Shown: in pieces, positions 7,544-16,684 of the stretch | Numbering within the stretch: the first letter of the stretch is position 1 | Layout of the letters: the number at the start of each line of letters is the position of its first letter | Source: RGIG9060 sp036307825 | Lineage (GTDB): Bacteria > Spirochaetota > Spirochaetia > Treponematales > Treponemataceae | Assembly (NCBI GenBank): GCA_036307825.1 | Contig: JAXJWW010000042.1 | Coordinates: 47,116-111,115 of the forward strand | DNA: 64,000 nt | Direction: 5' to 3' | Made by a program: the position numbers and the translations under genes | Notes under the pieces: generated by a model | Databases searched by the model: none | What the model was told of the DNA's origin: nothing | Seen by the model: only the letters and a program-made list of their open reading frames with translations

Positions 7544-8989
7544 CTATTTTTTCCAGAAGGCTTTATTAAAGAAAATAATCATTGTGTAAAGTTCAAGACG
7601 ACCTGCAAGCATTGCAAAACAGTACCACCATTTTATAGCAGGAGCAAATTGAGCAAAATTATCCATTGGTCCAATTTTTCCAAATCCTGGGCCGATATTG
7701 CCAACTACAGAAAGTGAAGCCGTAAATGAAGTTAAAATATCGGAACCACCAATAGAAGTGATAATTGTTGTAATCAAAACTAAAAGTGCATACAAAAAGA
7801 AAAATGCACTAACATTGTAAACAACATCATTTCTTCCGGCTCTTCCGTTTATTCGGATGCTAAAAATTCCGTGAGGATGTAGCATTTTTAAAGTTTCATT
7901 TGTGGATTGTTTTGCTAAAATAACCCAACGAATAACTTTTACCCCACCAGAAGTTGAACCAGAACTTCCTCCCACAAACATTAGGAAAAATAAAATGATT
8001 TGTGCTAAAGAAACCCATTCAAGATAGTTTTGTGTAGCAAATCCAGTTGTACTCATAATTGATGCAACATGAAAAGCAGAATATCTAAATGAAGTAAAAA
8101 AGTTTTGATATTGTGGCAAAATTGCTAAAGTTACAATGAAAATTGATGTAAATAAAATTCCAAGAAAGGCTTTAAATTCTGTATTTGTAATAAGTTCTTT
8201 TGCATTTCCTGTAAAAAGTTTGAAGTATAAACTAAAGTTTACTCCAGAAAAAATCATAAAAGCAGTACAAATCCATTCGATTGCATCGGAATTGTAAAAT
8301 CCAATGCTAGAATTTTTTGTGGAAAATCCGCCAGTACCAAGGGTTGAAAATGCGTGGGAAAGAGCATCTACAAAATCCATTCCTGCAAACATTAAAAGAA
8401 TTGTTTGGGCTGCTGTAAAAGAAACATAAATTATCCATAAAATTTTTGCAGTAACTGTAATTTTAGGAGTGATTTTATCTTTTTCTGGACCTGTTGTTTC
8501 GGCTTTAATTAGTTTAAATCCACCAACACCTAAAATTGGCATTAAAGCAACCGTAAGAACAACGATTCCCATACCACCAAGCCAATGCATTTGACATCGC
8601 CAAAGATTTATTGAACGAGGTAAAATTTCTACATCGGAAAAAATTGTGGCACCTGTTGTAGAAAACCCTGAAACACTTTCAAAAAAGGCATCTGTAAAGT
8701 ATTTTGCAAAGCCAGACAAATAAATCGGTAGAGAACCTAAAAAACTTGCACATACCCAGAAAATTGCAACGATTGCAAATCCTGAACGAATTGATAATTT
8801 TATCTTTTGATTTTTGCCAATAAAATAAAAAATAATCCCAAGAGAAATACAGGATAAAATCGGAATTAAAAAAGGAACATAAACACCAACTTCACCGTAG
8901 GCAAAAGCAACACCTAAGGGAATTAACATTGAAATTGCAACTACAGAAAGAAGTATGAAAAGTAGTCTTACAAATGAAAAAAATTTCAT
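7544..8989 (-). CDS. trkH: Trk-type potassium uptake protein, membrane subunit
   Basis: 481 residues, the ion-conducting subunit of the Trk/Ktr potassium transporter in the inner membrane. Four pore-loop selectivity segments are visible in order: GFSTTGATIF, LGTGGFSTKNS, MSTTGFATQN and VVGNIGPGFG. Multiple hydrophobic segments and normal length support an intact protein. Its ATG overlaps the trkA stop by four bases (ATGA), so the two are translationally coupled in a trkA-trkH operon. Confidence 0.95.
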   Translation of the reverse strand: MKFFSFVRLLFILLSVVAISMLIPLGVAFAYGEVGVYVPFLIPILSCISLGIIFYFIGKNQKIKLSIRSGFAIVAIFWVCASFLGSLPIYLSGFAKYFTDAFFESVSGFSTTGATIFSDVEILPRSINLWRCQMHWLGGMGIVVLTVALMPILGVGGFKLIKAETTGPEKDKITPKITVTAKILWIIYVSFTAAQTILLMFAGMDFVDALSHAFSTLGTGGFSTKNSSIGFYNSDAIEWICTAFMIFSGVNFSLYFKLFTGNAKELITNTEFKAFLGILFTSIFIVTLAILPQYQNFFTSFRYSAFHVASIMSTTGFATQNYLEWVSLAQIILFFLMFVGGSSGSTSGGVKVIRWVILAKQSTNETLKMLHPHGIFSIRINGRAGRNDVVYNVSAFFFLYALLVLITTIITSIGGSDILTSFTASLSVVGNIGPGFGKIGPMDNFAQFAPAIKWWYCFAMLAGRLELYTMIIFFNKAFWKK

Positions 8990-10404
8990 TCATCTGCTCC
9001 AAAAAGTTGTAAAATATCTGCGTTACTTGTAGTTTTTGTGATGATAACTAATTTATCGCCTTCATCTAAAACTGTATTTCCGTCTGGAACTTTATAAACT
9101 TCAGATTTTTCTTTTATCAATAGGATGATAAAACTTCCCGGTTTTGAAATTTCTTTAATTTGTTTTCCAACGATTTTTGCTTTTTCAGACAAATTAATTT
9201 CGATAATTTCAAGTTCTCCTTCTGAAACAGTATGAACACCTGTAATGCTTTTTCCTTTTAGATGACTTAGGATACTGTCGATAACTGCGTCTTTTATAGG
9301 AACGGCAACATCAATTCCAATATTTCTAGCAATTAGTGCAAAACTTCCGCTAGAAACTAGAGAAATTGTTCTATCAACTCCAAGGGATTTAAAGTAGGCG
9401 GCAGTTACAATATTTTTTTCGTGATTATTTGTGGCAGCGATTACTAAGTCAAATTTGCTTAAATCTTCTTCTTCAATAAAACTTTCGTCTGTAATATCTG
9501 CTTTATAAACTGTTGCAGATTGAAATCTCTCAGAAGCAAGTTTAGCTTTTTGCTCATCTTCATCAATAATTACAAAATCTTGTGAATGTTGCTTGTGTAA
9601 TGGAATAAGTTTTGAAATAATTGATTGTTTTGCAGGTTTTTCTATTAAGTGTTCTGCGATTAAGTTTCCGATTCTTCCAGCTCCAACAAGAGCAATTTTT
9701 TTTATGTCTTGAGTTTTAGAACCACAAAGTTCAAAAACTTCTTTCATTATATCTTTGTTTGCAAGAATTCCAATTCTACTTTCTGCTTGTAAAATTGTAG
9801 AGCCTGTAGGCATAAAAGTTTCACCATCTTTTTCAACATAAGCAATAAGAAAATTCAATTTTGTTATTTGTTTTATGTTTTGTAAAGTGAGACCTTCAAG
9901 TTTGCATCCTCGTTCGATAGTTACTCTTGCAACTTCGTAAGGAGAATCTTCAATTTCTAAAACATCAGAGATTGCGCCATGTTCAACAGCATTTACAATG
10001 GCACTTGCAGCTTCAAAGTCTGGATGAACCATAAAATCGATTCCGTACAAGGCTCGTTGCTCTTTTTGAGTGATTGATTTTTCGTTTGGATAATAATCTT
10101 CGTTACGAACTCGGGCAATTTTTAGAACTTTTGGATATACTGATTGAACTAAAGAACAAGTTATCATATTTAGTTCATCGGATTCTGTAACTGCAACTAA
10201 TGCGTCGGCTTTTGCAATTCCAACTTCAATTAATGTGTCTAAACTGTTTCCATTAGCATGAACAACCATACAATCTAATCGATTTGAAGCATGACGAACG
10301 ACTTCTTCATTTTTATCGATTAAGACAACATCATTTTGGTCTGCGATTAAGCGTTTTGCTAATTGGGTGCCAGTAAAACCAGCACCAATTATGATAACTT
10401 TCAT
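8986..10404 (-). CDS. trkA: Trk potassium uptake regulatory subunit, NAD-binding
   Basis: 472 residues, the full-length TrkA with two tandem RCK units. The first Rossmann nucleotide-binding motif is GAGFTGTQLAKRL at the N-terminus, with DNDVVLIDKNEE placing the ribose-binding acidic residue. The second is VGAGRIGNLIAEHL near residue 245. Each is followed by a TrkA_C-like domain (for example ITKLNFLIAYVEKDGE and KIVGKQIKEISKPG). It gates TrkH on the cytoplasmic side in response to NAD(H) or ATP in relatives. First gene of the trkA-trkH operon. Confidence 0.95.
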   Translation of the reverse strand: MKVIIIGAGFTGTQLAKRLIADQNDVVLIDKNEEVVRHASNRLDCMVVHANGNSLDTLIEVGIAKADALVAVTESDELNMITCSLVQSVYPKVLKIARVRNEDYYPNEKSITQKEQRALYGIDFMVHPDFEAASAIVNAVEHGAISDVLEIEDSPYEVARVTIERGCKLEGLTLQNIKQITKLNFLIAYVEKDGETFMPTGSTILQAESRIGILANKDIMKEVFELCGSKTQDIKKIALVGAGRIGNLIAEHLIEKPAKQSIISKLIPLHKQHSQDFVIIDEDEQKAKLASERFQSATVYKADITDESFIEEEDLSKFDLVIAATNNHEKNIVTAAYFKSLGVDRTISLVSSGSFALIARNIGIDVAVPIKDAVIDSILSHLKGKSITGVHTVSEGELEIIEINLSEKAKIVGKQIKEISKPGSFIILLIKEKSEVYKVPDGNTVLDEGDKLVIITKTTSNADILQLFGADE

Positions 10405-10474
10405 TCTATTATAGTGATTCCTTTTTAAAGCAAAATTAATTTTATCTTGCTTTTATTATATCATTTTATAAGAA

Positions 10475-11053
10475 TTATGCATCAGAAAATTTTGATTTTT
10501 TCTTTGGCATTGTGATTAGTGATACTACTATAGATGTGATTATTGCAGAGGCAGCGGCTTCTAAAAGTCCGTTTGCGATTAAAACTGCAACAAACATTTT
10601 AAAATCCATGGCTTTAATTGCAACTAACATCAAAAGAACTAAACAAGTATTTATTAAAGAACCTACTAATCCACTTATTGCATAATTTACAGGTCTTGGA
10701 GATTTAGGCAATGAAGAAAAAAGTTTGAAACAGTAAAAAGTTCCAATTCCCATTAAAACACGAGGAAGAACAGAAACTAATGGATTTACAAAGAAAGGAT
10801 CGAGAGGTCCAATAGGTGCGATTGCAGCTTGAATCAAACTGAAAATTCCAAAAATCAATCCAGTTCCAATTCCAGAACCTAATCCTGCAATAATTGCTGC
10901 GATAAGGACAGGAATTTGCATAATTGTAATTGATGCACCAGAAAACCAAGGGATAAAACCAATGTGTGTTAATCCCATAACGATGATTAAAGCTCCCATT
11001 GCGGCAGTAATTGTAACAGAATTTATCAATTTTTTTGAAGTTGTTTTACTCAT
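10475..11053 (-). CDS. ECF-type transporter substrate-binding (S) component
   Basis: About 192 residues with five to six hydrophobic helices. The motif block ITIMQIPVLIAAIIAGLGSG followed by GTGLIFGIFSLIQA matches the S components of energy-coupling-factor vitamin importers (pantothenate-type and related). These bind the vitamin and partner with a shared EcfA/EcfA'/EcfT module, not encoded in this window. The vitamin cannot be deduced from sequence alone. Start taken as the ATG at 11053 (MSKTTSKK); an upstream ATG at 11065 and TTG at 11089 are possible, and none has a clear ribosome site. It is divergent from carB. Confidence 0.75.
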   Translation of the reverse strand: MSKTTSKKLINSVTITAAMGALIIVMGLTHIGFIPWFSGASITIMQIPVLIAAIIAGLGSGIGTGLIFGIFSLIQAAIAPIGPLDPFFVNPLVSVLPRVLMGIGTFYCFKLFSSLPKSPRPVNYAISGLVGSLINTCLVLLMLVAIKAMDFKMFVAVLIANGLLEAAASAIITSIVVSLITMPKKKSKFSDA

Positions 11054-11121
11054 GAAAAAAAGCATAATACAAAAATTGCAAATTTTCAATATAACTACTA
11101 TTCATAAAAAATGATTTTTTG

Positions 11122-11146
11122 TATAATTTAGTTTTAGTAGGAGACT
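11122..11146 (+). promoter_or_regulatory. carB -10 element and ribosome site
   Basis: TATAAT at 11122-11127 and TAGGAG at about 11138-11143 precede the carB ATG. No good -35 hexamer is seen at the expected spacing. Confidence 0.5.
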
Positions 11147-11150
11147 TATT

Positions 11151-14100
11151 ATGCCACTAAAAAAGAACATTAAGAAAGTTATGGTTATTGGTTCTGGGCC
11201 AATTATTATTGGACAGGCTGCAGAATTTGACTATGCAGGAAATCAAGCTTGTAAAGCATTAAAAGAAAAAGGACTAGAAGTTGTTCTTGTAAACTCAAAT
11301 CCTGCAACATTAATGACAGATCACGCAATGGCTGATGAAATCTACATCGAGCCACTCACCTTAGAAACTGTAATGCGTATCATTGAAAAAGAAAAGCCAG
11401 ATAGTTTGCTTTCTACTTTAGGAGGACAAACTGGTTTAACACTTTCAATGGAATTGGCAAAATCAGGATTTTTAGAAAAACATAATGTTCAGCTTTTAGG
11501 AGCAAATCCAGAAACAATTGATAAGGCAGAAGACCGTCAGGGATTCAAAGACTGTTTGGCAAGTATCAATCAGCCATGTATTCCTTCAGAAGTTCACACA
11601 GAATTAGATGCTGCTATCAAATATGCCGAAGAAGTTCTTGACTATCCAGTAATTATTCGTCCAGCATTTACACTTGGTGGAACAGGTGGTGGAATTGCAT
11701 ACAATCACGATGATATGGTTGAAATCGCTTCTAACGGATTGCATCGTTCTCCTATTCATCAGATTCTTGTAGAAAAATGTATTACAGGTTGGAAAGAAGT
11801 TGAATTTGAAGTTATGCGCGATAGTGCAGGAAACTGTATTCCAATTTGTCCTATGGAAAATATTGATCCAGTTGGAGTTCATACTGGAGATTCTATCGTT
11901 ATGGCTCCTACAGCATCACTAAACAAAGCCGAATACGAAATGCTCCAAAATTCAGCATTGGACATTGTAAATGCTCTTGGAGTTGAAGGTGGATGTAATG
12001 TTCAATTTGCATTAAAACCAAATTCAATGGATTATGCAGTAATCGAAGTTAATCCTCGTGTTAGCCGTTCTTCAGCTTTGGCATCAAAAGCATCAGGATA
12101 TCCAATTGCTAGAGTTGCAACTTTAATTGCTATTGGTTACACAATTCCTGAAATTACAAAATCAAATCCAGATGGTTCACTTTTCAGACCATCTTTAGAT
12201 TATACAGTTGTTAAATTTCCTCGATTCCCATTTGATAAATTCGTTTATGCAAAACGCGATTTAGGAACTCAGATGAAAGCTACTGGAGAAGTTATGGCTA
12301 TCGGTCATAATTTTGAAGAAGCAATGATGAAGTCAATGCGAGGAGCTGAAATCGGCGTAAATTCAATGCGCTTAAAAGCATTTACAACAGAAAGTGATGA
12401 TGATATTCGTCGCAGAGTTGGTGAATGTACAGACCAAAGAATTTTTGCAGTTTACGAAGCAATTTATCGTGGTTGCATGACTCACGAAGAAATTTATAAT
12501 GTTTGTAAAATTGACTGGTGGTTCTTGGATAAATTCCAAAATATTGCTAACAATGAACATTTCTTAGAAGATGTTAAAAACGGAAAAGCAGAACTCACTT
12601 TAGAAAAATATAAAGCATTAAAAGAAGGCGGATTCCCTGATAAGTTAATTCAAGATATTTCTGGTGTAGAAATTACAGGTGCTTTAGGAAGTCTAAAAGA
12701 TGCAGAAAAAGCAAAATCACTTGTAAAAGAAGGAAAACTTGCTCACATTCCAACAAGTTATAAATTAGTTTCAACTTGTACTGGAAGATTTGAAAGTGAT
12801 TCTCCTTATTTCTATTCAGCATATAATTGCGAAAATGAATCAGCAAATTATCTTTCAACTTTGAAAAACCGTTCAAGCAAAGGAACTATCGTAGTTTTAG
12901 GTTCTGGGCCAATTCGTATCGGACAAGGAATTGAATTTGACTATGCAAGTGTTCAATGTGTATGGAATTTGAAAAAACTTGGTTACGAAGTTGCAATTAT
13001 CAACAATAACCCAGAAACAGTTTCTACAGACTTTGACACAGCAGACCGACTTTATTTTGAACCACTTACTCCAGAAGATGTAATGGGCGTTATCAACACA
13101 GAAAAACCAATTGGTGTTGTAGTTGCTTTTGGTGGTCAAACTGCTATTAAACTTACAAAATTCTTAGACAGCCAAGGAATTCAAATTTTAGGAACAAGTG
13201 CCAACTCAATTGACCTTGCAGAAGACCGCGAAAGATTTGAAGAACTTTGTGAAAAATTAAATATCAATCGTCCAAAAGGATTAACAATCTTTACTTGTGA
13301 AGAAGCTTTAGAAGCAACAAAAAAATTAGGTTATCCTGTATTGCTCCGTCCAAGTTATGTTCTTGGTGGACAAAATATGATTGTTGCTTTCAACGATGAT
13401 GATGTAAAAGAATACATGAAAATCATTCTTGCACAAGGAATTGAAAATCCAGTTCTTATTGACCAATACATGATGGGTGTGGAACTTGAAGTTGATGGAA
13501 TTTGTGATGGTGAAGATGTTCTTATTCCTGGAATTATGGAACACATTGAAAGAACAGGTATTCACTCAGGAGATTCTATCGCTGTTTACCCAAGTTGGAA
13601 TTTGAATGATGTTCTTCGGGAAAAAATTGTAAAACAAAGTCAGGATTTAGCGCTAAAACTTGGAACAAAAGGTTTAGTAAATATTCAATATTTGATTTAC
13701 AACAATGAACTTTACATTATCGAAGTAAATCCTCGTTCAAGTCGTACAGTTCCATATATCAGTAAAGTTACAGGCGTTCCAATGGTAGAACTTGCTACTC
13801 GTGCAATGCTTGGTGAAAAAATTAAAGATATGGGATACGGAACAGGATTGTACAGAAATCCTCCATACTTTGCAGTAAAAGTTCCAGTTTTCAGTTTTGA
13901 AAAATTGATGGATGTTGATACTCATCTTGGACCTGAAATGAAATCTACTGGTGAAGTTTTAGGTTTGGCTTCAACTAGAGAAGAAGCAATTTTCAAAGGC
14001 TTACTTGCTGCTGGATATTCAATGAAACGAGATGGTGGAGTTTTATTCAGTGTAAGAAAAACTGATAAATATGAACTTCCTGATTTAGCAAAAAAATTCT

Positions 14101-15323
14101 ACGATATGGGATTTGAACTTTATGCTACAGAAGGAAATGCAAAAATAATTTCTGACTTTGGAATGGAAGTTAAAGTTGTAAACAAAATCCACGAAAATTC
14201 AGAAGATAACTTATTAACACTTCTTGATTCTGGCAAAATTGACTATGTAATTTCTACATCTGCAAAAGGTCGTGACCCAAGAGCAGACTCTGTAAAAATG
14301 CGTCGTCATGCAGTTGAAAGAGATATTCCATGTTTAACTTCACTTGATACAGCAAATGCAATCGCTGATTGTTTATCTTCTAATTATAATGTAAACAATG
14401 TAGAATTAGTTGATATCAATAAATTGAGAGATACAAGGGCTAAGTTAGCTTTCTCAAAAATGCAATGTGCAGGAAATGACTTTATCGTTTTCAATGCTAT
14501 CGACCAAGTTGTAGAAAATCCAGAAGGATTGAGTGTTCGTCTTTGTAACCGCCGAAAAGGAATTGGAGCTGACTCTTTAGTTATGGTTTCTCTTTCTGAT
14601 AAAGCTGATGCTGCAATGAGAATCTTTAACCAAGATGGTTCAGAAGGAAAAATGGCAGGAAACGCTATTCGTTGTGTTGCAAAATATCTGTTTGACAATA
14701 ATGTTAACGGAATTGCAGATATGATAAAAAAGGCAGATGAACATTCAGCAAATATGACAATCGAAACAGAAGCAGGTGTAAAAGAATTAACTCTTTACAT
14801 GCAAAATGGAAAAGTTTCTTCTGTAAAAGTTGATATGGGAAAACCTGAATTTACTCCAGCCAATATTCCTACAAGAATACAAATTCCAGAAGGAAAAGAA
14901 GCTATTGTAAATGCTCCAATAAATGTTGAAGGAATTGATTATTCTGCAACTGTACTTTCTGTTGGAAATCCACATTGTGTTGTATTCAGTGGATTTGTTG
15001 ATAAAATCGATGTTGCTCGTATTGGACCTCTATTTGAAAATCATAGAGCATTCCCAAGTAGAGTTAATGCAGAATTTGTTCGTGTTGTTGGCAGAAATGA
15101 ATTAAAAGTTCGTACTTGGGAACGCGGAAACGGTGAAACTCCAGCTTGTGGAACAGGTGCTTGTGCCGCTGCAATCGCTGCTGTTTTAAACGGACACTGC
15201 CCAATGAACGAAGATATTACCGTAAAAGTAAAAGGCGGTGAACTTATCGTAAATTACACAGGCGAAACAGTTTACTTAACAGGTTCAGCTGAATTAGTTT
15301 ACGAAGGTATAATCGAAATCTAG
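11151..15323 (+). CDS. carB: Fusion: carbamoyl-phosphate synthase large subunit + diaminopimelate epimerase-like domain
   Basis: 1390 residues in one uninterrupted frame. Residues 1 to about 1070 are a complete CarB: two ATP-grasp synthetase halves (VIGSGPIIIGQAAEFDYAG; VLGSGPIRIGQGIEFDYAS) and the MGS-like allosteric domain (LYATEGNAKIISDFG). From Met1104 a full DapF-like domain of 287 residues begins (MQCAGNDFIVFNA) and ends with CGTGACAAA. DapF interconverts LL- and meso-diaminopimelate with two cysteines: the second is present (Cys1333), but the first lies in what should read MCGN and here reads MAGN (Ala1169, codon GCA). The epimerase half may therefore be inactive or altered. carA is not nearby. 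Confidence 0.93.
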   Translation: MPLKKNIKKVMVIGSGPIIIGQAAEFDYAGNQACKALKEKGLEVVLVNSNPATLMTDHAMADEIYIEPLTLETVMRIIEKEKPDSLLSTLGGQTGLTLSMELAKSGFLEKHNVQLLGANPETIDKAEDRQGFKDCLASINQPCIPSEVHTELDAAIKYAEEVLDYPVIIRPAFTLGGTGGGIAYNHDDMVEIASNGLHRSPIHQILVEKCITGWKEVEFEVMRDSAGNCIPICPMENIDPVGVHTGDSIVMAPTASLNKAEYEMLQNSALDIVNALGVEGGCNVQFALKPNSMDYAVIEVNPRVSRSSALASKASGYPIARVATLIAIGYTIPEITKSNPDGSLFRPSLDYTVVKFPRFPFDKFVYAKRDLGTQMKATGEVMAIGHNFEEAMMKSMRGAEIGVNSMRLKAFTTESDDDIRRRVGECTDQRIFAVYEAIYRGCMTHEEIYNVCKIDWWFLDKFQNIANNEHFLEDVKNGKAELTLEKYKALKEGGFPDKLIQDISGVEITGALGSLKDAEKAKSLVKEGKLAHIPTSYKLVSTCTGRFESDSPYFYSAYNCENESANYLSTLKNRSSKGTIVVLGSGPIRIGQGIEFDYASVQCVWNLKKLGYEVAIINNNPETVSTDFDTADRLYFEPLTPEDVMGVINTEKPIGVVVAFGGQTAIKLTKFLDSQGIQILGTSANSIDLAEDRERFEELCEKLNINRPKGLTIFTCEEALEATKKLGYPVLLRPSYVLGGQNMIVAFNDDDVKEYMKIILAQGIENPVLIDQYMMGVELEVDGICDGEDVLIPGIMEHIERTGIHSGDSIAVYPSWNLNDVLREKIVKQSQDLALKLGTKGLVNIQYLIYNNELYIIEVNPRSSRTVPYISKVTGVPMVELATRAMLGEKIKDMGYGTGLYRNPPYFAVKVPVFSFEKLMDVDTHLGPEMKSTGEVLGLASTREEAIFKGLLAAGYSMKRDGGVLFSVRKTDKYELPDLAKKFYDMGFELYATEGNAKIISDFGMEVKVVNKIHENSEDNLLTLLDSGKIDYVISTSAKGRDPRADSVKMRRHAVERDIPCLTSLDTANAIADCLSSNYNVNNVELVDINKLRDTRAKLAFSKMQCAGNDFIVFNAIDQVVENPEGLSVRLCNRRKGIGADSLVMVSLSDKADAAMRIFNQDGSEGKMAGNAIRCVAKYLFDNNVNGIADMIKKADEHSANMTIETEAGVKELTLYMQNGKVSSVKVDMGKPEFTPANIPTRIQIPEGKEAIVNAPINVEGIDYSATVLSVGNPHCVVFSGFVDKIDVARIGPLFENHRAFPSRVNAEFVRVVGRNELKVRTWERGNGETPACGTGACAAAIAAVLNGHCPMNEDITVKVKGGELIVNYTGETVYLTGSAELVYEGIIEI

Positions 15324-15351
15324 GATTTGTTAAAAATTCTTTTATAAAACA

Positions 15352-15405
15352 AAACACCTTTTTGTACTTTCATTTTTAAGTGAAGTATGGAAAGGTGTTT
15401 TTTGT
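15352..15405 (+). terminator. Terminator after carB-dapF
   Basis: Arms AAACACCTTT (15352-15361) and AAAGGTGTTT (15391-15400) are followed by a T-run; an imperfect inner stem lies between them. Confidence 0.9.
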
Positions 15406-15527
15406 TTGTGTGTGGGGAAGATGGTGATTTTTTAATTTGTTCTTTTGGGAAAATTGTGCTATATTTAAATCTAGAATGTTGGGTAAAAACTTTTAAGTTT
15501 TGTATTTTAATTTTTTATAGGAGTAAT

Positions 15528-15740
15528 ATGTCAGATTTAGCTTTTGCAGAACTTGAAACTCAAGTTGAAAATCTACCTATGTATCAGTTAATTATACTCA
15601 AAAAAAAGATAGAAAGTATTGTTCAAAAAGAACTTTCTTCTTCTGACGAATTTATTTTTGATTCTCTTGTTCAACATACAGAAAGAGCAGATAGGGCAGA
15701 TGAATATATTAAGGAATTACGAGCAAATGACAGATTCTAA
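15528..15740 (+). CDS. Probable antitoxin of a PIN-domain toxin-antitoxin pair
   Basis: 70 residues, acidic and helical in appearance (AELETQVENL, ILKKKIESIVQKE). The start is the ATG at 15528 because TAGGAG sits just before it; longer upstream frames are leader. The last 14 bases overlap the start of the PIN-domain gene, the tight coupling typical of type II antitoxin-toxin operons. It is not recognisable as a known DNA-binding antitoxin family (no AbrB, RHH or Phd motif seen), so the assignment rests on size, order and overlap. Confidence 0.7.
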   Translation: MSDLAFAELETQVENLPMYQLIILKKKIESIVQKELSSSDEFIFDSLVQHTERADRADEYIKELRANDRF

Positions 15741-16155
15741 AATATATATTGATACAGCGCCTTTTATTTATTATCTTGAAAAAAATACACTTTATTTTGA
15801 TAGAATAAGAAATTTTTTTATGCAATGCCATAGCGATAAAATTCCTTTAGAAACATCTGTAATTACTTTTGAAGAATATTGTGTTTATCCTCTAAGTATA
15901 GGAAATAATCAGTCTATTGCGAATTTTGAAAAATTTATTGAAGGTATGAATATAAATGTTCTTAATATAGATAAACAGATTGCCTTTGAAGCGGCAAAAA
16001 TTCGTTCAAAATATCAATCTTTTAAAGCTTTAGATTCAATTCATCTTGCTACAGCTATAATGTCAGGCTGTAAGACTTTTATAACTAACGATAAACAGTT
16101 ACGACAAATTCAAGAACTTAATGTAGTTACAATGGATGATTTACAGTCTACATAG
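15727..16155 (+). CDS. PIN-domain ribonuclease toxin (VapC-like)
   Basis: 142 residues; start taken at the ATG 15727 (MTDSKIYIDTAPF), which overlaps the antitoxin end. The PIN-domain acidic residues are in the expected order: Asp9 in YIDTAPF, a Glu in ITFEEY, Asp in ALDSIHLATA and Asp in FITNDKQL. PIN toxins are Mg-dependent RNases that cleave tRNA or rRNA when the antitoxin is lost. The ordered motifs and intact length suggest a functional pair. It lies in a small accessory patch next to an XRE gene and a DGR-type target. Confidence 0.85.
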   Translation: MTDSKIYIDTAPFIYYLEKNTLYFDRIRNFFMQCHSDKIPLETSVITFEEYCVYPLSIGNNQSIANFEKFIEGMNINVLNIDKQIAFEAAKIRSKYQSFKALDSIHLATAIMSGCKTFITNDKQLRQIQELNVVTMDDLQST

Positions 16156-16174
16156 GATTGAGTCGAATTGTTGT

Positions 16175-16492
16175 TTACTTTTTCATTTCTTTTAATAAAG
16201 TGCTGATGATTTTTTTATCTCTTTCGGATAATTTTGAAAATTCGTAGGCAATTTGTAATGCTTCTTTGGAATAATTTATAGTTTGCGGATTTATAGGTTC
16301 TAGGCCTAAAAGGGATTCAAGGGAAACGCCTAAAAACTTGGATATCTTTAAGGCTGTGTCGGCAGCGGGAATACTGTTGCGTTGTTTACCTTTGCTAAAT
16401 GCACTTTCACTAATACCAATTTCTAAAGTTAATTCTTTTTTTAGAATATCTTTTTGTTCCAATAAAAATTCTACATTCTCCCAAAAACTCAT
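16175..16492 (-). CDS. XRE-family HTH transcriptional regulator
   Basis: 105 residues: a Cro/C1-type HTH over about residues 1-65 (ILKKELTLEIGISESAFSKG, then ALKISKFLGVSLESLLG), then a short helical tail ending KKIISTLLKEMKK. It is convergent with the PIN toxin and divergent from the lipoprotein gene at 16685, whose promoter region holds an inverted repeat (16536-16578) that could be its operator. No clear ribosome site. Confidence 0.85.
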   Translation of the reverse strand: MSFWENVEFLLEQKDILKKELTLEIGISESAFSKGKQRNSIPAADTALKISKFLGVSLESLLGLEPINPQTINYSKEALQIAYEFSKLSERDKKIISTLLKEMKK

Positions 16493-16533
16493 AATTCTAG
16501 ATTAGTACATTTGTCTATTTTTGGTTTTTAGAT

Positions 16534-16578
16534 TTGACAAAAGGGCGGTTAGAGAATAAAATATAATTGACTTTTGTC
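16534..16578 (+). promoter_or_regulatory. Promoter and inverted repeat upstream of the FGE-fold lipoprotein
   Basis: TTGACA (16534-16539) with TAAAAT 17 bases on (16557-16562); TATAAT at 16562-16567 is an alternative -10. An 8-bp inverted repeat GACAAAAG/CTTTTGTC (16536-16543, 16571-16578) brackets the -10 region. Confidence 0.55.
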
Positions 16579-16684
16579 CTGGTAATCTAAAGACAGATGT
16601 CATTAGTTTTATTTACTCTGTCGTATTTTGACAGACTGGGTGAAATATAATTTTGCAAAACAAAATTCTTTAGGAGGAATTGAG

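Noticed and set aside
7448..7717. An 89-codon frame on the + strand over the end of trkH
   Set aside because: Most of it is antisense to the trkH coding end; no ribosome site or recognisable protein.
15387..15527. A longer antitoxin starting at 15387
   Set aside because: The ATG there lies in the carB terminator stem; TAGGAG supports 15528.
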